From a virus, in IMG/VR virus record IMGVR_UViG_3300011113_000476, positions 1 to 57,569 of that record: DNA of 57,569 bases; one strand, written 5' to 3'. The notes beneath the pieces are model-generated. The model saw nothing but the letters and a program-made list of their open reading frames with translations. It searched no databases and was not told where the DNA came from. Made by a program: the position numbers and the translations under genes. Every line of letters begins with the position of its first letter. The first letter of the stretch is position 1. This document shows positions 27,658-35,968 of the stretch, piece after piece.

Positions 27658-28447
27658 CGGTGTCGTATTATTTGCATTTAATACTAAAAATGTTGACTAT
27701 GTAAAATTAGCAGATAGATCTAGTCGATTAATTGAAAAATATCTAAATCTACCAATTACTTTAGTCACGGATGAAGATTCTAATCCAAAATTTAATTACG
27801 ATAAAATTATAAGATATAACGCTCAAACAGGAAATGTCCGTTACGATTTAAATTTTCAATTACAGGAATGGAAAAACTTCGATAGATATTCTGTATATCA
27901 ATTAAGTCCCTATGATACAACATTGCTGATAGATGTTGATTATTTTATTTTCGATCGAAATCTACTAAAACTGTTCGATCAAAATTTCGATTTTCGGTTA
28001 ATGTATCAAATGCAAACGCCTGAACGTATTGATGGCGGGGACATGGCGCCAGCCAGTTTGCCAATGGTATGGGCCACTGTTATGTTGTTCAAAAAAACAA
28101 AACGCAGTGAAATGTTTTTTAATTTAATCGGCAGAATTCAACGTAACTATAATTATTATAGACTATTATTTGGTATCAGAGATACCAATTTTAGAAATGA
28201 TTTTGCGTTTAGTATGGCTAATATTATAATAAATGGATATAGCTTAGTACCTGAAACCAGCATACCTTGGAAGTTAATGACCATCGAACATCGATTAAAA
28301 GAAATTTACAGCAAAGATAATTTTTTTGTTGTACGTACAGAAAATCGCTGCGATGTAGTATCTCGGCAAAGTTTACATATCATGGATAAGAATTACATTC
28401 TGTCAGATGAGTTCGGTCAATTAATTGATAAGGTATGTCATGAATAA
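27626..28447 (+). CDS. Glycosyltransferase-like protein with DVD motif
   Basis: A 273-residue protein read from ATG 27626, which overlaps the previous gene; a GTAATGAATG further upstream gives a six-residue longer option. The N-terminus (NGVVLFAFNTKNVDYVKLA) and the strand-ending LLIDVDYFIFD (D103 and D105) resemble GT-A nucleotide-sugar transferases, where D-x-D binds the metal and sugar nucleotide. It is homologous in its first half to the next gene product. No signal peptide or membrane segment, so a cytoplasmic enzyme is likely. Donor and acceptor sugars are unknown. I base the assignment on the DxD context, not on a full family match. Confidence 0.5.
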   Translation: MTNLKKSAKSNGVVLFAFNTKNVDYVKLADRSSRLIEKYLNLPITLVTDEDSNPKFNYDKIIRYNAQTGNVRYDLNFQLQEWKNFDRYSVYQLSPYDTTLLIDVDYFIFDRNLLKLFDQNFDFRLMYQMQTPERIDGGDMAPASLPMVWATVMLFKKTKRSEMFFNLIGRIQRNYNYYRLLFGIRDTNFRNDFAFSMANIIINGYSLVPETSIPWKLMTIEHRLKEIYSKDNFFVVRTENRCDVVSRQSLHIMDKNYILSDEFGQLIDKVCHE

Positions 28448-29282
28448 ATCGGGTATCGGGTTTTTAACATTTGCACAAAATACTGACAATGTAGACTATC
28501 TTAAATTGGCATATGTTCAGGCATTGAATGTAAAATCTCTACATCCAACTTTTGGATATGCAGTAGTAGTTGATTCTAAGACTGCAAAATCAGTCACAGA
28601 ACAACATAAAAAAGTATTCGATTATGTTGTTGAATTAAGTGAGGAGCAAAGTGCAGCACCTGTGTTTGCCAACGAATACCGTGCATTTCGATTAAGTCCG
28701 TTCAAGGAAACAATTAAACTAGAAAGTGATTTATTGTTTACTCGAAATATTGAGCATTGGTTACCAGCATTCAGACTAAAAAATATTGTGTTAAGCCATG
28801 GCTGCAAAAACTATAAACAATATCCTGGTACATCGAGGCTGCATAGAAAATTTTTCGACGACAATTTACTGCCCGATGTATATAACGGATTGATGTACTT
28901 TAGGCATAGTGTAGAAGCACAACAATTCTTTCACCTGGCAGAAAATATTTTAACCAACTGGGAATATTTAAAAAATAATGTTCTTAAAAATTGTAGAGAA
29001 GACAGTCCTAGCACAGATGTATTGTATGCAATAACTGCTCAAGTTTATGGCATAGAAAACTGCACTATACCTACCATGGATTTTATAAATTTTGTTCATA
29101 TGAAATCGCATATGCAAAATTGGTCAGACCATAGACTATGGACTGACATTGTAAACAATAATTTTGACGAAGGTATGATAAGAATTAATAATTTGAATCA
29201 GTATCACCCCGTTCATTACTATGATAAAAAATTTATTACAGATGAGGTAGTTGATTATTATGAGCAAACATATAGATCCTGA
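28440..29282 (+). CDS. Glycosyltransferase-like paralogue with altered acidic motif
   Basis: A 280-residue protein from ATG 28440, eight bases inside the previous gene. Its start (GIGFLTFAQNTDNVDYLKLA) parallels the previous protein, and FRLSPFKETIKLESDLLF aligns with YQLSPYDTTLLIDVDYFIF there; the metal-binding DVD becomes E95-S-D97. The middle has LPDVYNGLMYFRHS, as in family-8-like transferases (a conserved Asn-Gly before the active site), and later PTMDFINFVHMKSHMQNW. It could be an active enzyme with an unusual acid pair or a partner subunit of the upstream enzyme. Overlapping genes suggest matched expression. Confidence 0.45.
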   Translation: MNKSGIGFLTFAQNTDNVDYLKLAYVQALNVKSLHPTFGYAVVVDSKTAKSVTEQHKKVFDYVVELSEEQSAAPVFANEYRAFRLSPFKETIKLESDLLFTRNIEHWLPAFRLKNIVLSHGCKNYKQYPGTSRLHRKFFDDNLLPDVYNGLMYFRHSVEAQQFFHLAENILTNWEYLKNNVLKNCREDSPSTDVLYAITAQVYGIENCTIPTMDFINFVHMKSHMQNWSDHRLWTDIVNNNFDEGMIRINNLNQYHPVHYYDKKFITDEVVDYYEQTYRS

Positions 29283-29631
29283 ATTATTAAAAGCGTTTCA
29301 AGAATTAATTAAACCTGTTCCTAACATTGAAGTTGAATACAGGGCATACCATAATGACAAAGGCGAAATCATCAGTGTATGTTCTGAACCCAAAGACAAT
29401 CCAATGGCAGAAAACAGCATTGTTATAAATGCAGAAGTTTATGAAAAATCTCATAAGTTTCTCGTCATTAACAAAGAAATTGTGGCCAAATTTTCAGAAG
29501 ATTTGGGAGTAAGACCAGATTTGATTAAAAGTAAAACAGGATTTAAAGTAGTAAAAAATAATCCTGCTTTGTTAGTTGAAAACGAAGAAAATTACACAAA
29601 TATAGAATACTATGAGTACAGAAATAATTGA
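29260..29631 (+). CDS. Small unknown protein (123 residues)
   Basis: The ATG at 29260 overlaps the end of the previous gene by 23 bases; a TTG nine bases earlier (29251) is a weaker start. The sequence begins MSKHIDPELLKAFQELIKP and has NIEVEYRAYHNDKGEIISVC, then EVYEKSHKFLVINKEIV. It is acidic and soluble, with no motif I recognise. The end overlaps the next gene by 20 bases. Position inside a run of transferase-like genes suggests an accessory role, but nothing in the sequence states which. Confidence 0.5.
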   Translation: MSKHIDPELLKAFQELIKPVPNIEVEYRAYHNDKGEIISVCSEPKDNPMAENSIVINAEVYEKSHKFLVINKEIVAKFSEDLGVRPDLIKSKTGFKVVKNNPALLVENEENYTNIEYYEYRNN

Positions 29632-30538
29632 TATTGCAGATCTCGATTGTATATTTTTAACCTACGACGAACCGAAAAAAGAAGAATTTTGGATTAAGAT
29701 TCAAAATTTAATTCCATGGGTGAAACGTGTAGATGGTGTTAAAGGCAGCGATGCTGCACATAAAGCCGCCGCCGCGGCCAGCGATACTGATAGGTTTGTA
29801 CTTATAGACGGAGATAACATACCAGACGCTGAATTTTTCAATCTTCAGCTTAAACTTGACCACCATAATCATGACTGTGTATTCAGATGGAAAGCTCGTA
29901 ATCATATCAATGGTTTGATGTACGGCAACGGTGGGATAAGTTGTTGGACTAAAGAATTCGTTAACAATATGCGAACACATGAGGCCACCGACGGCAGAGA
30001 TGAAACTGTAATAGAGTTTTGTTTTGACCCCAAGTATATCCCCATGCATGATTGTTATAGTACTACTTTTCCTAATGCAACACCTTTCCAAGCTTGGCGA
30101 GCTGGGTTCCGAGAAGGTGTTAAGATGTGTTTAGATCGCGGAAAGAAACCCAGCTTACAAGAATTCGAACAAAAAGTTCATGCTCGTAATTACGATCATC
30201 TATGTATTTGGCAAAGTGTTGGTCGAGATGTAGAAAATGGTCGATGGGCTATATACGGCGCTCGATTGGGTACGTATATGACTATGTTGAGAGAATGGGA
30301 CTATAAACAAGTACAAGATTTTGATCACCTTGCATACCTTTGGAACAGTTTTGGCAAAGACGACGAATCTGCCTGTGAAAATATTGGACAAACATTGCGT
30401 ACACGATTGGGATTGTCAATCATTGACATGGACGCAGATCAAAGTGCATTTTTTAAGCATCATTATAAAGCAGTGCATCGCAATATGGGAACAACAATGA
30501 CTGAATTAGATGTTATTCGACGAGTAGAAGGTTGGTAA
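29612..30538 (+). CDS. DxD protein related to the C-terminal part of the 45243-46913 product
   Basis: A 308-residue protein with an N-terminal strand (LDCIFLTYDEP) and RFVLIDGDNIPD (D66-G-D68), a layout typical of GT-A sugar-nucleotide enzymes. RWKARNHINGLMYGNGG and PFQAWRAGFREGVKMCLDRGK follow, then NGRWAIYGARLGTYM. The same blocks recur in the last 240 residues of the protein encoded at 45243-46913 (FHARNPVNGLVYGHQAM, WTTWRTAFREVVKLKHF, FGEWSICGAQDAI). I have no family name; a glycosyltransferase or sugar-nucleotide-binding role is an inference. ATG 29612 overlaps the upstream gene by 20 bases; the next gene begins after one base. Confidence 0.5.
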   Translation: MSTEIIDIADLDCIFLTYDEPKKEEFWIKIQNLIPWVKRVDGVKGSDAAHKAAAAASDTDRFVLIDGDNIPDAEFFNLQLKLDHHNHDCVFRWKARNHINGLMYGNGGISCWTKEFVNNMRTHEATDGRDETVIEFCFDPKYIPMHDCYSTTFPNATPFQAWRAGFREGVKMCLDRGKKPSLQEFEQKVHARNYDHLCIWQSVGRDVENGRWAIYGARLGTYMTMLREWDYKQVQDFDHLAYLWNSFGKDDESACENIGQTLRTRLGLSIIDMDADQSAFFKHHYKAVHRNMGTTMTELDVIRRVEGW

Positions 30539-30539
30539 T

Positions 30540-31100
30540 ATGAAACTATATGTAGATGGGTGTAGTTTTTTTTATGGTCATTGTTTAGATAGAAACTATG
30601 CATTAGGTTCATTGTTATCTGCAACGGTTGATAAGTCTGGGCCGGGGAAAAGTAACATTTCGATGCTAGAAGATTTATATAAAAATATTAACGATTACGA
30701 TACATTTATAATTGGGTTTACATTTTCCCTTAGGTACTCATTTAACTACTTAGGTAAAAGGCTTTGCATACATCCTAATAAAAAAATTCCTAATTTAGGC
30801 GATCACTCGGGGGCGTCCATTGATGAAGATCTTTTTAAAAAACTAGTAGACTTATATTACTATTTTTCTGACTTAACAGTATTAGACTTGCGATCGGACA
30901 TATATATAGATTCTGCTATAAGATTACTAGAACAACATAATAAAAAATTTATAATTGCAAGTTGGGAACCTCGCAATATAAAACATAAAAATTTATTTTA
31001 TCCTAGAAAAATGTTGTCTGCAGATATGCTACTGCCGGATGCACATTTAAATGAAAAAGGTATGACATGGTTAGCAAATAAAATCAAGGAAATGATGTGA
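30540..31100 (+). CDS. SGNH-hydrolase-like protein
   Basis: A 186-residue protein starting MKLYVDGCSFFYGH. The G-C-S-F turn after a first strand is the block-I serine position in phage SGNH/GDSL proteins (S9). Near the C-terminus LPDAHLNEKG (D167, H169, N171) sits where block V with the catalytic Asp and His is expected, although the spacing is D-x-H instead of the usual D-x-x-H. The middle (YDTFIIGFTFSLRY) corresponds to a block with substrate-contact residues. It may be an esterase or deacetylase acting on a glycan or acyl group, or an inactive relative. A second SGNH protein is at 50046-50693. It overlaps the next gene by four bases (GTGA). Confidence 0.5.
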   Translation: MKLYVDGCSFFYGHCLDRNYALGSLLSATVDKSGPGKSNISMLEDLYKNINDYDTFIIGFTFSLRYSFNYLGKRLCIHPNKKIPNLGDHSGASIDEDLFKKLVDLYYYFSDLTVLDLRSDIYIDSAIRLLEQHNKKFIIASWEPRNIKHKNLFYPRKMLSADMLLPDAHLNEKGMTWLANKIKEMM

Positions 31101-32485
31101 AAAGTGTATTTTTAACTAGTGCAGAAGATGCAAAAGAAAAATTAGGGCCGGCGATGTGCTTGGCTAAATGGAAACAAGTCAGTCTGCATTTGCCCACAGG
31201 TCTTAATAACAGTTGTTATCATCCGCCCTTACACAAAATTGACTCAACGCTATTAAAAGATAATCCCAGCGCATTGCATAATACTCTTTATAAAAAAGAA
31301 CAGCGCAAAATTATGTTACGTAACGAACGTCCACAGGAATGTAGCTATTGTTGGACACAAGAAGATTTGGGAAATTTAAGCGATAGACATTACCGCAGTG
31401 GCGAACCCTGGGCAGCAAAAGATTTTGAAACAATATCTAATTCGACCGGAGATGAAGATGCAGTGCCTTCTTATGTAGAAGTTAATTTTAATAATGCTTG
31501 CAACCTAGCTTGTAGTTATTGTAGTCCTCAATATTCCAGCAGTTGGGCCAGTGACATAGAACGTAATGGCGCCTTCCCTACTAATCCGCCGCACAATGAT
31601 CCCAATCATTTTATGGGAGATAGAAAAGTTATACCTGCAAGGGAAGATAATCCTTATGTTGATGCTTTTTGGTCTTGGTGGCCGAAATTATACTCCGAGT
31701 TAGAACATTTTAGAATGACAGGTGGCGAACCGTTAATGGATAAAAATACATATCGTGTGTTCGATTATGTATTAGAAAATCCTAGCCCCAAATTACATTT
31801 AAACGTAACTTCTAATTTCAGCGTTGAGTCTGCATTGTTTGACAAGTATTTGGATTATGTAAAAAGACTTTGTGACAATGAAAATAAAAAAATCGAGCAT
31901 TTCATGCAGTATGTCAGTATAGATGCCACTTTCATGCAGGCTGAATATATCAGACATGGATTAAACTTTGAAAGATTTTGGAACAATATCAACAGATTTT
32001 TATATGAAGTTCCTAATCGTAGTAGTTTGACGTTCATAATTACTATGAATAACTTAAATGTGATGGGACTTCAAAATTTATTAGGCTGTATACTTGGACT
32101 TAGGCAAATACACAGTAAAACATATCAACGTGTTTGGTTTGATACTCCGATTCTTCGCAAACCAGAATGGCAAAGTTTGCAACTATTACCTGAAAGCTAT
32201 GTCGATCAGCTGGAGACATCTTGGAGTTTCATGATTACAAAAATGGAACAGCCCGAAACTCCATTTCACGGATTCAAAGACTACGAAGTTCAGCGGTTAC
32301 AACGAGTAATCGATTGGATGAGAGAAGGTAGCAAGTTGGATCCTGAATATGTTAAAATGCAAAAAGCAAATTTTTATAAATTTTTTAATGAACATGATCG
32401 ACGTCGGGGGACTAATTTTATTTTGGCATTTCCTGAAATGGTAGAATTTTGGAAGGAATGCAAATTCTATGCAAAAACTGCCTGA
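31097..32485 (+). CDS. Radical SAM enzyme 1 with N-terminal twitch/SPASM-like module
   Basis: A 462-residue enzyme read from GTG 31097 (GTGA overlap with the previous gene). The CxxxCxxC [4Fe-4S]/SAM motif is C135-C139-C142 (NACNLACSYCSP), and the SAM-binding GGEP is at 209-212 (RMTGGEPLM). Ahead of it is a Cys-rich module: C21 in MCLAKW, C40 in NSCYHPP, C82 and C85 in ECSYCW. This resembles a SPASM/twitch auxiliary-cluster region placed before instead of after the radical domain. In this copy only one Cys stands at the central position, followed by YHP, instead of the CC seen in others. Generic chemistry: 5'-deoxyadenosyl radical formation; substrate unknown. First of six paralogues. Confidence 0.85.
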   Translation: MKSVFLTSAEDAKEKLGPAMCLAKWKQVSLHLPTGLNNSCYHPPLHKIDSTLLKDNPSALHNTLYKKEQRKIMLRNERPQECSYCWTQEDLGNLSDRHYRSGEPWAAKDFETISNSTGDEDAVPSYVEVNFNNACNLACSYCSPQYSSSWASDIERNGAFPTNPPHNDPNHFMGDRKVIPAREDNPYVDAFWSWWPKLYSELEHFRMTGGEPLMDKNTYRVFDYVLENPSPKLHLNVTSNFSVESALFDKYLDYVKRLCDNENKKIEHFMQYVSIDATFMQAEYIRHGLNFERFWNNINRFLYEVPNRSSLTFIITMNNLNVMGLQNLLGCILGLRQIHSKTYQRVWFDTPILRKPEWQSLQLLPESYVDQLETSWSFMITKMEQPETPFHGFKDYEVQRLQRVIDWMREGSKLDPEYVKMQKANFYKFFNEHDRRRGTNFILAFPEMVEFWKECKFYAKTA

Positions 32486-33614
32486 TACCTTCTGTCCAGC
32501 TAAATGGGACGAGCTAATCATTAATACTAGTTATAATTATGTGTATGGTTGCTGTAAAGCAAGACCGGAAAAATTTATCAACGACTATAATGAAATAATC
32601 GATTATCAAAAACAAAATTTATTAAACAACGTACAAGATCCCAGTTGTTCGTACTGTTGGAATTCTGAGAAAACAAACGGTACCAGTCTTAGAACTCAAT
32701 TATTAAAGAAATTCGAAGTATCGAAATTCGATGAATATAAAAATAATAAATCGCCTAAAGTAATTGAAATTAATGTTGGCAATGCTTGCAATATGCAATG
32801 CATGTATTGTAATCCAAAGTTTAGCAGTCAATGGGAAAAAGATATACAAAATCAAAAATATCAATTGTTTACAGATAGACATGTCTACAGTGTAGATATT
32901 AAAAATAAGCAATTAGTAGATGAAAATTTAGAATTGTTAACCACTCTGAAATTTGAAACTCTGAGAATAATAGGCGGCGAACCATTAATAAATAAAAATT
33001 TTTTTAGTATCTTAGATACAATAGAACATAAAGGAATTTTAGATGTAACTTCAAATTTAATGGTCGATAAAAAATCAATAGATAAACTACTATCTAATAA
33101 AAATAAATTCAAATATATTATAATAAATGTCAGTTTAGATGCTTGCAAGGAAATATCAGAATTTGTTAGGTATGGTCTCGATTATGATTTATTTTTGAAA
33201 AATTTAGACTATCTATTAGAACGCAGTGAAGAAAATATCAAAATTAATATATTGAGTTTGATGACTAATTTAACTCTCTGCGATATTGAACACTTTTCAT
33301 CTAGTGTAATACTGCCCAGAATAGAAAAATATAAAGATAAATTTCATTGGGCATTGTCGTATGGTCAAAATCCCAGAATTCAAAGCATTGAAGCAACTCC
33401 GGATAACATTAAAAAACAAGCAGAGACTGTGTTATTAACTTTGTTAGATAATAAAAATATAAAGAATGTTGACATTGTGTTAAGTATATTGTCTTCAACC
33501 AAATTTAATAAAACTTTATTTTCAGAATTTTTACACTTTTTAAAACAATGGGAAGATAGAAAAAACATAACTCTTCCTAACAAAGTCAAGGATCTTTTAA
33601 ATGCAAAAGATTAA
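32469..33614 (+). CDS. Radical SAM enzyme 2 with N-terminal twitch/SPASM-like module
   Basis: A 381-residue enzyme, the shortest of the six. The N-terminal module has C9 (FCPAKW), C28-C29 (YGCCKARP), and C60/C63 (SCSYCW). The radical SAM motif is C107-C111-C114 (NACNMQCMYCNP), and GGEP is at 169-172 (RIIGGEPLI). The ATG at 32469 overlaps the previous gene by 17 bases. The coding sequence is visibly more AT-rich and Lys/Asn-rich than its radical SAM neighbours, as is the next gene, so the two may have arrived together or diverged faster. The C-terminal part lacks any added Cys cluster. Target unknown. Confidence 0.85.
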   Translation: MQKLPDTFCPAKWDELIINTSYNYVYGCCKARPEKFINDYNEIIDYQKQNLLNNVQDPSCSYCWNSEKTNGTSLRTQLLKKFEVSKFDEYKNNKSPKVIEINVGNACNMQCMYCNPKFSSQWEKDIQNQKYQLFTDRHVYSVDIKNKQLVDENLELLTTLKFETLRIIGGEPLINKNFFSILDTIEHKGILDVTSNLMVDKKSIDKLLSNKNKFKYIIINVSLDACKEISEFVRYGLDYDLFLKNLDYLLERSEENIKINILSLMTNLTLCDIEHFSSSVILPRIEKYKDKFHWALSYGQNPRIQSIEATPDNIKKQAETVLLTLLDNKNIKNVDIVLSILSSTKFNKTLFSEFLHFLKQWEDRKNITLPNKVKDLLNAKD

Positions 33615-34638
33615 AATTAATTCGTTACAAGGAGAAGATGTAAATTTTTTTAGCTGGTATCCTAATAATTTTAATATCATCGAACACGAATCGATTGATG
33701 CCTTACTATCCTCAAATGATATAATCATTTTAACTAAAAATATTTTAAAAAAATACGGCATACCTGATTGTAATAAAATTTTTATATTAAACATATTACA
33801 AGAAGGAACAAATACAGTAATAGATACATTACACCGGTGTAATTGGATAGATCAAAAAACATGGCCGTTTATATTATCTTCGGGGGATTTACCTGATACT
33901 GTGAATCATTTCAATTTGGATATATTTAAATTTATATTAGGAAATACTACCGATATTTTGCATAAACGCGATTCAGAAATTTGTGAAAAAATTTTTGAAA
34001 AAAGAAATAAACCTTTTTTATTTAATTTTTTAAATGGAGTTAGTAGGCCGCACAGATCTTCATTAATTGAAAAATTAAATAAAAAAGATCTATTAGAAAA
34101 AAGCTTGTGGTCAGCTTTATACGATAACAAATTTTTGCCTGATGATTACTGCTTTCAATTTAAAAAAGACACAGTGGTTAACGGAAATTACATTTTTGAT
34201 GACTGGCCTGCAGGGCAACTTTTTTCAAATATATTTGAAGACAGTTACTTCAGTCTTGTCACAGAAACGAACTTTTATCTGCCTTATAGTTTTAGGACAG
34301 AAAAAATTTACAAGCCTATTAAAGTAGGACATCCGTTTATTGCAGTTGCAAATTATGGATTCTATAGAGATTTACACAATCTTGGATTTAAAACTTTTAA
34401 TCATTTAATCGATGAATCCTTTGATCTAATAGATAATAATGATGATAGATTAACTCGAATTTCGGACATAGTTGAAGATTTATGTAAATCTAATTTAGAG
34501 GATTTTTTATCCGCAGCCGAACAAAACTGTCGACACAATAGAGAACTTTTGATGTCGACTAATACTCCCAATGAAGACATTGATGTAGTAAATAAATTTT
34601 TAATAAAATTTGAACAATATGCCAAGAATAAACAATGA
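33601..34638 (+). CDS. Glycosyltransferase-like protein (TEK motif) inside the radical SAM array
   Basis: A 345-residue protein with ATG 33601 overlapping the upstream gene by 14 bases. The C-terminal half has SLVTETNFYLPYSFRTEKIYK (T233-E-K235) followed by PIKVGHPFIAVANYGFYRDL and LGFKTF, then ESFDLI. A T-E-K followed by a P-x-x-x-G-x-P-F/V block is the nucleotide-sugar-binding pattern of GT10- and exostosin-like transferases, and the rest fits a GT-B-like protein. The N-terminal half (FFSWYPNNFNIIEHESID) has no clear motif. It is Lys/Asn-rich and very AT-rich like radical SAM enzyme 2. The sugar and acceptor are unknown. Confidence 0.5.
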   Translation: MQKIKINSLQGEDVNFFSWYPNNFNIIEHESIDALLSSNDIIILTKNILKKYGIPDCNKIFILNILQEGTNTVIDTLHRCNWIDQKTWPFILSSGDLPDTVNHFNLDIFKFILGNTTDILHKRDSEICEKIFEKRNKPFLFNFLNGVSRPHRSSLIEKLNKKDLLEKSLWSALYDNKFLPDDYCFQFKKDTVVNGNYIFDDWPAGQLFSNIFEDSYFSLVTETNFYLPYSFRTEKIYKPIKVGHPFIAVANYGFYRDLHNLGFKTFNHLIDESFDLIDNNDDRLTRISDIVEDLCKSNLEDFLSAAEQNCRHNRELLMSTNTPNEDIDVVNKFLIKFEQYAKNKQ

Positions 34639-35968
34639 AACAGACTTAGATTACAAACGCAGAGTAATCGACATTAAATCAAATTCTTTTTGCGGAGCTA
34701 AGTGGTATAATGCTACTATATGGTTGGGCAGCGGTATGACCACAAGTTGTCACCATCCGTTGCCGCACAAAGTAGAAATTGACGACGTTGAACGAAATCC
34801 CAAGGCATTGCATAATACACAAAAAAAGAAAATGGAGCGCGAACAGATGCAAAAAGGGGAGCGCCCATCTGGTTGCGAATACTGCTGGAAGATTGAGGAC
34901 ATGGGCCGAGATGCAGTCAGCGATCGTGTATACAAAACTGTAATTTACACTGATGAAGACTTGGCATATGCATATAGAACACCTGCCCGAGAAGATTTCA
35001 ATCTTAAAACTCTTGAAATTGCTTTTGACAGAACTTGTCAGTTTGCTTGTAGTTATTGTAACCCTGCTTTTAGTAGCACATGGGTCAACGATATTAAACG
35101 CAACGGACCTTATACTAATCTGGTCAGTGATGGTAGAAATCATTTTACACACACCCATGATAGTTCACAACTTTACAAATTCGGCGAAGCCAATCCATAT
35201 GTCGAAGCATTTCATAAATGGTGGGAAAGTGATCTTCATAAAACACTGGGCGAATTACGCATTACCGGTGGAGAGCCGTTAATGAGTGCAGAAACTTGGA
35301 AATTATTAGATTGGTTTAAAGCAAATAAAGGTCGTAGCAAAACTCGACTTGCCATCAATAGTAATTTAGGATATCAAGTTGATATAGATAGACTAATTGA
35401 CAGTGTGGATGGACTTGAAATAGATTTGTACACTAGCAATGAAAGCGAATATGATCAAGCAGAATATATACGCGATGGGTTGAATTACAATCTATGGTTG
35501 GAAAATGTTATAAAACTTGCAGAAAGTAAAAAGTTTTATAGACTGCATGTGATGTGTACGATCAATGCATTATGTTTAGATACATTGCCTGATTTCTTAG
35601 ATTCGATGGTTAATTTAAAAAAAGATTTTGGCCGAGACTTTCCTAATTTTACATTAAACATTTTACGTTTCCCAAGTTTTCAAAGTCCATTAATATTGCC
35701 AGACGAAATTAAAACAAAATATCGTAATCGATTAATTGATTTTATTGTCCGACACAAAGGGCATAACTATTTACATGAGCATGAAATAAATCATGTATCG
35801 CGTTTAATAGATTATTTGGATGTTGTTAAGACACCCCACAGTGATTCTTTTGAATTACCAAAATTAACAAACGATTTTAAACAATTTTACACACAATACG
35901 ATCAACGCAGAGGCAAAGATTTCTGTAAGACGTTTCCTGCACTAGCAGATTGGTACAATACATTATGA
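34619..35968 (+). CDS. Radical SAM enzyme 3 with N-terminal twitch/SPASM-like module
   Basis: A 449-residue enzyme from ATG 34619, overlapping the previous gene by 20 bases; a TTG at 34610 would add three residues. N-terminal module: C25 (FCGAKW), C44 (SCHHPLPHK), C86 and C89 (GCEYCW). Radical SAM motif: C140-C144-C147 (RTCQFACSYCNP); GGEP at 217-220 (RITGGEPLM). It is most like enzyme 1: both have C-x-HP and an HK, a shared ALHNT stretch, and a final FYxxYDQRRG-type end (FYTQYDQRRGKDF against KFFNEHDRRRGTNF). The two probably result from an internal duplication. The start overlaps by ATGA with the next gene at its end. Confidence 0.85.
   Translation: MPRINNETDLDYKRRVIDIKSNSFCGAKWYNATIWLGSGMTTSCHHPLPHKVEIDDVERNPKALHNTQKKKMEREQMQKGERPSGCEYCWKIEDMGRDAVSDRVYKTVIYTDEDLAYAYRTPAREDFNLKTLEIAFDRTCQFACSYCNPAFSSTWVNDIKRNGPYTNLVSDGRNHFTHTHDSSQLYKFGEANPYVEAFHKWWESDLHKTLGELRITGGEPLMSAETWKLLDWFKANKGRSKTRLAINSNLGYQVDIDRLIDSVDGLEIDLYTSNESEYDQAEYIRDGLNYNLWLENVIKLAESKKFYRLHVMCTINALCLDTLPDFLDSMVNLKKDFGRDFPNFTLNILRFPSFQSPLILPDEIKTKYRNRLIDFIVRHKGHNYLHEHEINHVSRLIDYLDVVKTPHSDSFELPKLTNDFKQFYTQYDQRRGKDFCKTFPALADWYNTL

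Noticed and set aside
29708-30091. 127-codon antisense frame under the DxD protein
   Set aside because: Fully covered by a protein that has a clear homologue in this window; no start signals.
34679-35158. 159-codon frame antisense to radical SAM enzyme 3
   Set aside because: Composition is that of a reverse-frame shadow; the sense strand carries the conserved CxxxCxxC region over the same bases.
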